From the NCBI GenBank assembly GCA_030830725.1, contig JAURMN010000164.1, positions 1 to 13,099 on the forward strand: DNA of 13,099 nt. The letters run 5' to 3'. How positions within the stretch are numbered: position 1 is the stretch's first letter; each line of letters begins with the position of its first letter. A program made the position numbers and the translations under genes. Of the stretch, positions 7,597-13,099 are shown one piece after another. The notes under the pieces were generated by a model, which was given only the letters and a program-made list of their open reading frames with translations, did no database searches and was not told the DNA's origin. This DNA is from Balneolales bacterium (lineage in GTDB: Bacteria > Bacteroidota > Rhodothermia > Balneolales > Balneolaceae).

Positions 7597-8399
7597 AAAT
7601 ACTATACGCAGCCGCTGAGATTTCCCCGTTTGCAAGGATGAGCCACACGGCTGATTTGCTTCGTTTTTTGCCCGCATCTCTTCAAGACAAAGGGTTTGAA
7701 ATTCGCATTCTACTGCCCAAATATGGGTCTATCAACGATCGCAGAAATCGCCTACATGAGGTAATCCGTCTTGCCGGTATCGAGGTCAAGGTGGGTGAGC
7801 AGACCGAAAGCATGAAAATTAAGGTAGCCAGTATTCCGAATGGAAAATTGCAGGTCTATTTTCTGGATAATGATACTTACTACAAGAGGAAAGGCCTTTT
7901 TACCGACCCTAAAGATGAGTCAGCATTCCCGGATAATGATGAACGGATCGTCCTCTACAATAAAGGTATTCTCGAAACAGTTATTCGACTTGGCTGGAAG
8001 CCCGACATCATTCACTGTCACGACTGGCCTGCCGGTCTTGTGCCTCTTCTTGTAAAGACGGTGTACAAAGACAATCCTTTGTTTGAAAACACAAAAATCA
8101 TCTATAACCTTCATCACCCTGAAAATCACGGGATATTTGAGAATGACAACATTCTCAACCTGATCGGCCTGTCCGACAGTTTTGATCGCTCAACCGTATT
8201 GCGAGACGGAAAAATGGATTTACTTTACGCCGGTCTCAAATTCAGCGATTATGTGGTAACAGGAAATTATCTGAAGAATGAGTTTGATCCGTATTTCAAA
8301 GAACTTTCGATTCAACCAACCAAAATCCAGGGCGCGCCTGAAGATGTATCCAACAAATTTGCCGACTACTACCGAGCCATCACCGGTGAAAACGCCTAA
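7593..8399 (+). CDS. Short GlgA-like protein: GT5 N-terminal domain only, ADP-glucose loop lost
   Basis: The 268-residue protein matches only the N-terminal Rossmann domain of GlgA (MKILYAAAEISPFA, ILLPKYG, then KPDIIHCHDWPAGLVPLLVK around residue 137). GlgA is normally about 480 residues; the C-terminal half of the GT-B fold, with the second nucleotide-sugar site, is absent, and the next gene begins in another frame with no GlgA likeness. The K15-T-G-G-L loop that binds ADP-glucose in E. coli GlgA reads R15-M-S-H-T here, although Glu9 and Asp21 are kept, and the usual HNL-AYQG segment is replaced by YNLHHPENHGIF. I therefore doubt that it makes glycogen. Similar one-domain 'glycogen/starch synthase' genes next to DUF4270 lipoproteins are familiar to me from Bacteroidota. 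It overlaps comA by 4 bp and the lipoprotein gene by about 14 bp. Domain assignment is firm, function open. Confidence 0.85.
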   Translation: MKILYAAAEISPFARMSHTADLLRFLPASLQDKGFEIRILLPKYGSINDRRNRLHEVIRLAGIEVKVGEQTESMKIKVASIPNGKLQVYFLDNDTYYKRKGLFTDPKDESAFPDNDERIVLYNKGILETVIRLGWKPDIIHCHDWPAGLVPLLVKTVYKDNPLFENTKIIYNLHHPENHGIFENDNILNLIGLSDSFDRSTVLRDGKMDLLYAGLKFSDYVVTGNYLKNEFDPYFKELSIQPTKIQGAPEDVSNKFADYYRAITGENA

Positions 8400-9612
8400 A
8401 ACTGGATTCTCCGCATCCTCTTTACTCCTGATTTTACTTTCCGGCTGGTTTATCGTTACCGGTTGTGAAAATCCAGGAGTTGTGGGCAGTACATTTATTG
8501 ACGAGAACGGGAATCTGGTAACCGGAAATTTCCCTTTAGATGAATTTAGTCTCTTGTCTGACCCCAGTTATTCGGGCGATTTAAGCTATGTCCCGGTGGG
8601 GCAGTATCTGGATCCGCTTTTTGGAGAAATTACCGCTATCGGTTTAATTCGTCCACAGCTGGATAGTATTACGTTGAATGCCGTGAGTGAGAGCGATACG
8701 ATGCGAGTACGCTTTTCGTTCGCTCCGGATTCGTATGGAGATACCGCCTCGGTGGCCTTTTTCGAGGTGTACGAAATTGCAGAGACCTGGAGAGGAAAAG
8801 AACTTCGTTATGGTGATCAGGTTGGCTATAATGTGATGAGCAAAGTCGGCGAGTTTCAATTGGGCTCTGAACTCACTGCTGAAATAGAGGTGTCAACCGA
8901 GTGGCGTGAAAAGTATCTCAATCTTTTGTACGGTGGGCGTGCAGATGCGGATTCCGTCTATAAATATGAAATGCCGGGATTTGCGATTGTTCCGATTGCT
9001 TCAAAGAGTCAAAAAATCCGATATTTAATCCCGGATGACAATAATGTTGGAGCTGGGGAAGAATCCTCTACCCGTCTGGTGGTTACCGATACTACCGGTA
9101 GCTCCCTATTCGTGCCGATGGAAGAGTGGGGCGCCGCCGTTACTCGCGACGGAGAGTTCACGCCCGAAGAGGGGATGGTTATCCTTCACAATACCCTTGA
9201 ATACTACGTAAAACTCGATTTTTCTTTTACAGAAGAACGCCTCTTGACCAAGAATTTGGCTCGCGTTGAGCTTGTTTTGCATGAAAATCAGTCTCTCTTG
9301 GCGGGATCTCTTCCGGAGGGGCATGTTCGTCCCGATGCATTGACTGCAAGTTTATTCCTGATTGATAAAGGCGATCCCTCTGAAATCATTTTCTCAACCG
9401 GTCCCTTGTTTGCGGCGGTGAAAGGAAGTGACAATACCTATCGGTTCAACCTGACGAGCTATGCGAATGCCTTCCTTTTTGATACGTTGAGCACAACCGA
9501 TTACTATCTGGCTCTTGAATCCAATACCGGATTCTTATACTCCACAATTCTTTACGATTTGTCAGCACAACCTGCGCTGCAGCCTAAAATCGTCGTAACC
9601 GCTGTCGAATAA
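8386..9612 (+). CDS. DUF4270-type surface lipoprotein
   Basis: With the GTG at 8386 as start, the protein has 408 residues and a lipoprotein signal: MKTPKTG, a hydrophobic stretch, then IVTGC with the lipid-bearing Cys at residue 27. The ATG at 8344 is an in-frame alternative giving a longer 41-residue leader and a 56-bp overlap with the GlgA-like gene; I favour the GTG because the signal peptide then has a normal length. The mature part begins with a glycine-rich linker (ENPGVVGSTF), followed by YVPVGQYLDPLFGE (about 69-82), which matches the G-x-Y-x-DPxFG motif of DUF4270, and later beta-rich repeats ending in PKIVVTAVE. DUF4270 proteins are Bacteroidota outer-membrane lipoproteins without a proven role. 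The gene overlaps the GlgA-like gene and stops 14 bp before the barrel gene, so all three are likely expressed together. Confidence 0.78.
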   Translation: MKTPKTGFSASSLLLILLSGWFIVTGCENPGVVGSTFIDENGNLVTGNFPLDEFSLLSDPSYSGDLSYVPVGQYLDPLFGEITAIGLIRPQLDSITLNAVSESDTMRVRFSFAPDSYGDTASVAFFEVYEIAETWRGKELRYGDQVGYNVMSKVGEFQLGSELTAEIEVSTEWREKYLNLLYGGRADADSVYKYEMPGFAIVPIASKSQKIRYLIPDDNNVGAGEESSTRLVVTDTTGSSLFVPMEEWGAAVTRDGEFTPEEGMVILHNTLEYYVKLDFSFTEERLLTKNLARVELVLHENQSLLAGSLPEGHVRPDALTASLFLIDKGDPSEIIFSTGPLFAAVKGSDNTYRFNLTSYANAFLFDTLSTTDYYLALESNTGFLYSTILYDLSAQPALQPKIVVTAVE

Positions 9613-9616
9613 AGGA
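9611..9616 (+). promoter_or_regulatory. Shine-Dalgarno-like AAAGGA before the barrel gene
   Basis: AAAGGA ends 10 bases before the ATG at 9627 and overlaps the stop codon of the lipoprotein gene. It is the only clear ribosome binding site in the window; the other starts have none, as is usual in Bacteroidota. Confidence 0.5.
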
Positions 9617-9626
9617 TCTAGAATTC

Positions 9627-11006
9627 ATGATGTCTGCTAGAAATTTTATCTCTACTATTTTCTTCTCGCTCCGCCTGTCTCGCGGACAAACTGCGTGTGC
9701 CCTCCTATCGCGAGTAGTTCTGATTCTCGGAATTGGGGGGTTGACGCACGTTGAGATCGTCAATGCGCAAAGTAATGACTACGCCGCCCGAAGCGGATCC
9801 ATTTACTCCACCATTGGGTTTGGCCTTCCTGCGGATGCCTCTTCTGCTCACGCCTGGGGAATGGGGTTGAGTGGGGTCTCTTTCTACGCTCCAGGATCAC
9901 CCGGTCTCACCAATCCGGCTCAGGCGGGACTCACAACGTTCACCCTTGGAAATCTTGGGCTCGGTTTTCAAAACTTTAGAGCAAAAGATGAATTTGGAAA
10001 AGCCTCTAATTCGCTTTTTTCCATTGAACAATTCCAATTTGTAGCACCTCTCAAGAAAAACCAGCTCGGTCTTACACTATCCATGAACCCTGTTACTCGG
10101 GTGAATTATCGCATTTTTAGAGAGGGTGAATTTTTCCCGGCATCGGATACTGTTGGATTTGGCGTTGATGACAGTGGGATCGGTGGCGTTAATAAACTCG
10201 AGGCCGGCCTTGGATACCGCATTACCAAAGGGTTAAGTATTGGGTACTCCGCTTCTGTATGGATCGCTTCCATTCAACGTGAAACTGCCATTTTCTTTTC
10301 TTCGATAAACTATCTCCCCGTTTCCTATTCGGAATCAGTAAAAGGCCTGGGAATGGGGCACAAATTCGGGGTTCAGTGGAGTCGTCCCAATACCTTTGCT
10401 CGAGAGAACCGTCTCATGGCCGGCGCTACGTTTCAGCCTGCGGTAACCATCGATGCCGACAGAGATAAAAGTGGGTATAAAAATGTCGGTGGCATTGCTC
10501 AATTAATCGATTTTGAGCCGGAATCGTCCTACAAAAAGGGAGAGCTGACCATCCCTTCCGAATTCAATATTGGGTTGACCTATACTGTAAAAGAATATCT
10601 TTTTGTTTCCTCCGAAGTGCTCCTGCAAAACTGGAGTGAAGCGCGCTACACGTTCGACCCCGCTCAGCAAAATGCGTTTTCAGATCGAATCAAGTGGGGA
10701 GGCGGTATTCAGTATCTTCCATTCCGAAGAGTCAGTAAATCTGGTTTTTTCCACAATCTCAAGTACAGTGCCGGCGTTTCGCATGATGAAGGCTCATTTC
10801 TGCTGAATGACAATCGTATTCGGACCACCATGTTACATGCGGGAATTGGGTTATTGAATCGTCGCTCAACCTCGTCCATAGACCTTTCATTCCGATTCGG
10901 ATCCAGAGGTTTAACGGATAATTCACTGGTGCGGGAAACCCTGTGGGGGTTTGGGGTTTCACTTAATTTGGCTGAATTAATGTTCATCCAACCAAAATTT
11001 CAGTAA
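9627..11006 (+). CDS. FadL/OmpP1-like outer-membrane beta-barrel protein
   Basis: The 459-residue protein has a long signal peptide: an unusual N-terminal stretch with several Arg residues, a hydrophobic core (about 23-40) and a likely cleavage site at VNA|QS after residue 47. The mature part starts with SGSIYSTIGFG and a LTNPAQAGL segment (94-102), which recalls the NPA region at the start of FadL/OmpP1 barrels. The remainder alternates polar and hydrophobic residues in many short glycine-rich strands (for example NQLGLTLSMNPVT, LEAGLGYRITKGLSIGYSASVWIAS, SEFNIGLTYTVKEYLFVSSEVLLQNW), as expected of a barrel. It ends in -PKFQ. FadL-like proteins carry hydrophobic compounds across the outer membrane; the substrate is unknown. 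It follows the DUF4270 lipoprotein by 14 bp and precedes a secreted TPR protein. ATG codons at 9627 and 9630 are both possible; the AAAGGA favours either. Confidence 0.75.
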   Translation: MMSARNFISTIFFSLRLSRGQTACALLSRVVLILGIGGLTHVEIVNAQSNDYAARSGSIYSTIGFGLPADASSAHAWGMGLSGVSFYAPGSPGLTNPAQAGLTTFTLGNLGLGFQNFRAKDEFGKASNSLFSIEQFQFVAPLKKNQLGLTLSMNPVTRVNYRIFREGEFFPASDTVGFGVDDSGIGGVNKLEAGLGYRITKGLSIGYSASVWIASIQRETAIFFSSINYLPVSYSESVKGLGMGHKFGVQWSRPNTFARENRLMAGATFQPAVTIDADRDKSGYKNVGGIAQLIDFEPESSYKKGELTIPSEFNIGLTYTVKEYLFVSSEVLLQNWSEARYTFDPAQQNAFSDRIKWGGGIQYLPFRRVSKSGFFHNLKYSAGVSHDEGSFLLNDNRIRTTMLHAGIGLLNRRSTSSIDLSFRFGSRGLTDNSLVRETLWGFGVSLNLAELMFIQPKFQ

Positions 11007-11088
11007 ATTAAATGCTTTAATCCTTTTCACATTGCTCGTGAAGTCAAGTTGAAGGCTTCATAACCCATTAATTATTAAAGATTTCTGT

Positions 11089-11094
11089 TATAAT
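11089..11094 (+). promoter_or_regulatory. TATAAT, possible -10 box of the TPR gene
   Basis: A perfect TATAAT lies in the 148-bp gap after the barrel gene, in AT-rich sequence. A transcript starting a few bases downstream (near 11100) would include the ATG at 11155 with a 50-base leader, but an ATG at 11104 would be nearly leaderless. The only TTG-type -35 candidate (TTGAAG, 11049-11054) is 34 bases upstream, twice the normal spacing, so the match may be chance. Confidence 0.3.
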
Positions 11095-11128
11095 TACCCA
11101 TCCATGCGTAGATGCTCTTTCTCGCGCT

Positions 11129-11145
11129 CAGGATGGACAATCCTG
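11129..11145 (+). promoter_or_regulatory. Small hairpin in the leader of the TPR gene
   Basis: CAGGAT (11129-11134) and ATCCTG (11140-11145) pair perfectly around a five-base loop, and the hairpin ends nine bases before the chosen ATG. The only purine-rich AGGA in the leader is inside the left arm. It could modulate ribosome access; a six-pair stem may also be chance. Confidence 0.3.
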
Positions 11146-11154
11146 TATTTGATC

Positions 11155-12495
11155 ATGAAAAGACTTGCTTTACTTCTTTTGTTTATCCTACCCTTGGGTG
11201 GCTTTTTTCCACTTTTAGCACAAGACGAAGCGGTGGATCTCAGTAAACCACCCTATGAAATGGGACATACGGAAGCCTATGCGCTTTTCTATGAGAATTA
11301 TCGTAACAAACAATACGATCTTGCCAATCAATTTGGGGAGTGGATGCTTTATGCCCTTCCACGGGAGATCGATAAAATCCCGCAATTCTCCTTAGAAAAG
11401 CAGTTTGAGCGTTTTGTGGAGGTTTACTCCGGTTTGGCTAAGGATGAAACGGATCCAACAGTACGAATGGGGTACTACAACAAAGTTCAGGGCCTGTTTC
11501 GCAAGATAAACGAAGTCTTTACGCCCGATGAAATCGATGCATTTCAGTGGAAAATCACGAAGGGTACATTTTTTCAGCAAAATTACGCCTCCATTCCAGG
11601 TGCGCTTGATTCCACCTACGCTGCGTATCAGGAGGCCTTCGATCTCGATTATCAGCGTTTGGCTCAAATCAGTGATGGTTATTATGTGCGTCTGTTAATT
11701 GATAATTACGCGGCAAGACGGATGAAGGAGAAGGCCTTCGCCATTATTGACAAGGTGGAGCCTATTGCGTCTCCCGGGTTAATGGCTGTGATTGATGGGG
11801 CCCGTAACAAATTATTTGACTCTCCAGAGGAGCGTATCGGATTCCTTCAGGGTAAGGTCCAGGATAATCCAGAGGATCAGGCTTTAATCAAAGAATTGGC
11901 AGAATTGCAAAACGAGGTCGGTTCTCGTGCGGAAGCGATTGCGCTATATACTCGCCTCTATGAGTTGAATCCAAGTTTTGATAATATCTTTGTACTGGCT
12001 GAGATTGAGGCTTCCGACGCCAAGTACCGTCGTTCGAATGAGTTATTTACCGAGGCGCTTGATAAAGCTCCATCTGATGTGAAGAAGAAAGAAGTCGCCC
12101 TGGACATCTCAAAAAACTATCAAAGTTTGGAAGAATTGGTTAATGCGCGTCGATTTGCACGCCAGGCTTCACAGATTGATCCAAAATGGGATCAACCGTT
12201 TTTGGAAATAGCCCGAATCTATGCGGCGGCTGTTTCGTCCTGTACACAGGGACGCTCTGTTGACCGAGAAGATCGTACCGTGTATTGGTTGGTGTTAGAC
12301 TATTTAGATAAAGCAAAATCCGTAAACCCCTCACTATCTGCTGCATTTACAAGAAGTTATGCACAGTATGAAGCGGCTATGCCTTCTACAGAAGATAAAT
12401 TCTTCAATAGCTGGACAGTTGGTGAATCGTTTAAAATCGATTCCGGGGTAAACGAGTGCTACAGCTGGATCAACGAATCCACGACAATTCGTTAA
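11155..12495 (+). CDS. Exported tetratricopeptide-repeat (TPR) protein
   Basis: I chose the ATG at 11155 over the in-frame ATG at 11104 because MKRLALLLLFILPLGG is a textbook signal peptide (likely cleaved after LLA or LLAQ, residues 22-23), while the earlier start puts 17 odd residues in front. The mature protein of about 424 residues is helical. TPR-like units are visible at about 240-272 (RAEAIALYTRLYELNPSF), 276-306 (YRRSNELFTEALDKAPSD), 310-345 (LVNARRFARQASQIDPKW) and about 375-400 (YWLVLDYLDKAKSVNPSL). The tail ends in CYSWINESTTIR, a terminal pattern I associate with a Bacteroidota family of periplasmic TPR proteins. Only two Cys remain after cleavage (363 and 435), which might form a disulfide. 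It probably acts as an envelope scaffold with the barrel and lipoprotein encoded upstream; its partner is unknown. Confidence 0.8.
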   Translation: MKRLALLLLFILPLGGFFPLLAQDEAVDLSKPPYEMGHTEAYALFYENYRNKQYDLANQFGEWMLYALPREIDKIPQFSLEKQFERFVEVYSGLAKDETDPTVRMGYYNKVQGLFRKINEVFTPDEIDAFQWKITKGTFFQQNYASIPGALDSTYAAYQEAFDLDYQRLAQISDGYYVRLLIDNYAARRMKEKAFAIIDKVEPIASPGLMAVIDGARNKLFDSPEERIGFLQGKVQDNPEDQALIKELAELQNEVGSRAEAIALYTRLYELNPSFDNIFVLAEIEASDAKYRRSNELFTEALDKAPSDVKKKEVALDISKNYQSLEELVNARRFARQASQIDPKWDQPFLEIARIYAAAVSSCTQGRSVDREDRTVYWLVLDYLDKAKSVNPSLSAAFTRSYAQYEAAMPSTEDKFFNSWTVGESFKIDSGVNECYSWINESTTIR

Positions 12496-12548
12496 TTCAT
12501 AAAACTCTGTCAAACTTTTTCTGAAAAGAGTCTTCATTCCGAATTAGG

Positions 12549-12577
12549 CGACAGATTGGTGATGGCAGGGTCTGTCG
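12549..12577 (+). repeat. Inverted repeat CGACAGA / TCTGTCG in the rho leader
   Basis: Seven-base perfect arms (12549-12555 and 12571-12577) flank a 15-base loop. The right arm shares CG (12576-12577) with the left arm of a second stem, CGGGG/CCCCG (12576-12580 and 12592-12596), so both stems cannot be complete at once. Overlapping stems of this kind are the layout used by attenuators, but the function is not shown. Confidence 0.4.
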
Positions 12578-12637
12578 GGGCTCTGCGTGTCCCCCGTCGT
12601 TAACGTTCGGATCCTTTTTTGATCATTTTCTTTTGGA

Positions 12638-12664
12638 ATTCCTTCGGGTTTTTCCCGAAGGAAT
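12638..12664. repeat. Perfect 11-bp hairpin 72 bp upstream of rho
   Basis: ATTCCTTCGGG (12638-12648) and CCCGAAGGAAT (12654-12664) pair perfectly around a T5 loop. An outer pair TGATCA at 12620-12625 and 12669-12674 is placed symmetrically around it. No T-run follows on either strand: on the + strand the T-rich stretches lie before the stem and in the loop. So it is a strong structured element rather than a standard intrinsic terminator. The right arm holds AAGGA, 11 bases before an ATG at 12674 that opens only a five-codon frame. Confidence 0.6.
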
Positions 12665-12735
12665 CCGCTGATCATGAAAGCCGGACCGTAGTCTGGTATG
12701 ACTACACACAAGGTTATGTTCACTAAACAATAGAT

Positions 12736-13099
12736 ATGCCAAAAAACAGACGAAATAAACCCCGGCCGGGTCAACATAAATCAAGAGGAAAAGGCGGGGG
12801 TGGAAAACACATGAAGAAAGGGAATAAAGGCGCATTTGTGCCGAAATTCCAACCAGGACCGGATGTGGTTGTGGGTGGGCCCTATGCGGGCGTACTGGAA
12901 GTCAATCCAAAAGGGTATGGATTTATCCGAAAATTAGATTTCGAATTCAGCTACAATCCAAAAGATCCATTTTTGAAGCCTGAAGAAGTGCGTCATCACG
13001 ACCTGCGATCTGGGTTGATTCTGGAGGGGGAGTTTGAAGAAGACAAATTCGGGAATCGCCACGTCTATTCTATTGAGCGTATTAACCAGATCCCCGCAG
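12736..13099 (+). CDS. rho: Transcription termination factor Rho, N-terminal part (3' end cut by window)
   Basis: The 121 complete codons visible give a basic, Gly/Lys/Arg-rich start (residues 1-35), then the Rho RNA-binding cold-shock-like domain: GVLEVNPKGYGFIRK (52-66), where E. coli Rho has GVLEILQDGFGFLRS, followed by NPKDPFLKPEEVRHHDLRSGLILEGEF, which lines up with the E. coli PDDIYVSPSQIRRFNLRTGDTISG segment. Rho is a hexameric RNA-dependent ATPase that ends transcription; its ATPase domain lies beyond the window. The three-helix Rho_N domain seen in E. coli before the cold-shock domain seems to be missing, replaced by the basic stretch. The ATG at 12736 is the only reasonable start, as an in-frame stop lies 12 bases upstream; there is no Shine-Dalgarno sequence. 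The hairpin-rich leader before it may be regulatory. Confidence 0.86.
   Translation, partial: MPKNRRNKPRPGQHKSRGKGGGGKHMKKGNKGAFVPKFQPGPDVVVGGPYAGVLEVNPKGYGFIRKLDFEFSYNPKDPFLKPEEVRHHDLRSGLILEGEFEEDKFGNRHVYSIERINQIPA

Larger units (their letters stand above)
12496..12735 (+). promoter_or_regulatory. 240-bp leader region upstream of rho
   Basis: The gap between the TPR stop and the rho ATG contains no recognisable gene but several inverted repeats: arms 12549-12555/12571-12577, arms 12576-12580/12592-12596 (sharing two bases with the first pair) and a strong hairpin at 12638-12664. A T6 run lies at 12615-12620, with an 8-base palindrome CGTTAACG at 12598-12605 just before it. Very short reading frames are present at 12562-12603 (13 codons), 12674-12691 (5 codons) and 12698-12733 (11 codons, ending two bases before the rho ATG). 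rho is autoregulated by attenuation in its leader in E. coli; a comparable role here is inference. It must also hold the end of the TPR transcript and a rho promoter, neither of which I could pin down. Confidence 0.45.

Noticed and set aside
8278..8385. Start of the lipoprotein gene at the ATG at 8278
   Set aside because: This would add 36 basic residues before a normal lipoprotein signal and a long overlap with the GlgA-like gene. The GTG at 8386 or the ATG at 8344 is more likely.
9615..9626. Sequence GATCTAGAATTC resembling a cloning polylinker (XbaI and EcoRI sites)
   Set aside because: It lies between two consistent genes, includes the ribosome binding region, and base composition does not change on either side; it is a chance arrangement.
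11104..11154. Earlier ATG (11104) for the TPR protein
   Set aside because: It would place 17 non-hydrophobic residues with Cys and Arg before a complete signal peptide, and would be almost leaderless from the likely promoter.
12562..12603. 13-codon frame MAGSVGALRVPRR as a leader peptide
   Set aside because: No ribosome binding site and no regulatory codon run; kept only as part of the leader description, not as a gene.
12638..12664. Hairpin as an intrinsic terminator of the TPR gene
   Set aside because: No T-run follows the stem on either strand; the T-tracts are in the loop and upstream, so it does not fit the rule for intrinsic termination.
12544..12835. Minus-strand open frames of 70-77 codons across the rho leader
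   Set aside because: They overlap the start of rho, show no domain-like sequence and cross the inverted repeats; most likely chance frames.
1..13099. tRNA, rRNA, CRISPR array, insertion sequence or phage genes
   Set aside because: I looked for cloverleaf arms, spaced direct repeats and transposase-like frames and saw none; the window is densely filled with ordinary genes.

Overview
The window carries eleven protein genes on about 13 kb, with no RNA gene, insertion sequence, phage gene or CRISPR array that I can see. It looks like the chromosome of a member of the Bacteroidota/Balneolota/Rhodothermota group. The reasons are a DUF4270-type lipoprotein, a FadL-like barrel, a secreted TPR protein with a conserved-looking WINESTTIR tail, a one-domain glycogen-synthase-like protein of the kind I know from Bacteroidota, and an almost complete lack of Shine-Dalgarno sequences (only one start has a clear one). 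GC content is near 50% in hand-counted samples, except for one AT-rich gene.

Layout. 1-1572 (+): the 3' two-thirds of a MurF-type Mur ligase, then a small membrane methyltransferase of the ICMT/PEMT family. 1621-2850 (-): a LolC/LolE-type ABC permease, convergent with the methyltransferase and divergent from glgB across a 56-bp gap. 2907-6645 (+): glgB (branching enzyme) and malQ (4-alpha-glucanotransferase), both complete with catalytic residues in place. 6730-9612 (+): comA (phosphosulfolactate synthase), a shortened GlgA-like protein and a DUF4270 lipoprotein, joined by start/stop overlaps. 9627-12495 (+): a FadL-like outer-membrane barrel and a periplasmic or secreted TPR protein. 12496-12735: a 240-bp hairpin-rich leader. 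12736 to the right edge (+): the N-terminal part of transcription terminator Rho.

How the genes fit together. glgB and malQ form an alpha-glucan (glycogen/maltodextrin) pair. The GlgA-like protein nearby is probably not an ordinary glycogen synthase: it lacks the whole C-terminal half of the GT-B fold and the K-T-G-G ADP-glucose loop is replaced by R-M-S-H. Its translational coupling to comA upstream and to a surface lipoprotein downstream suggests a role linked to the envelope or to sulfonate metabolism rather than glycogen. DUF4270 lipoprotein, barrel and TPR protein are all exported and may form one envelope module. The parts most worth a second look are the overlapping comA / GlgA-like / DUF4270 chain, the rho leader, and the unusual basic N-terminus of Rho.
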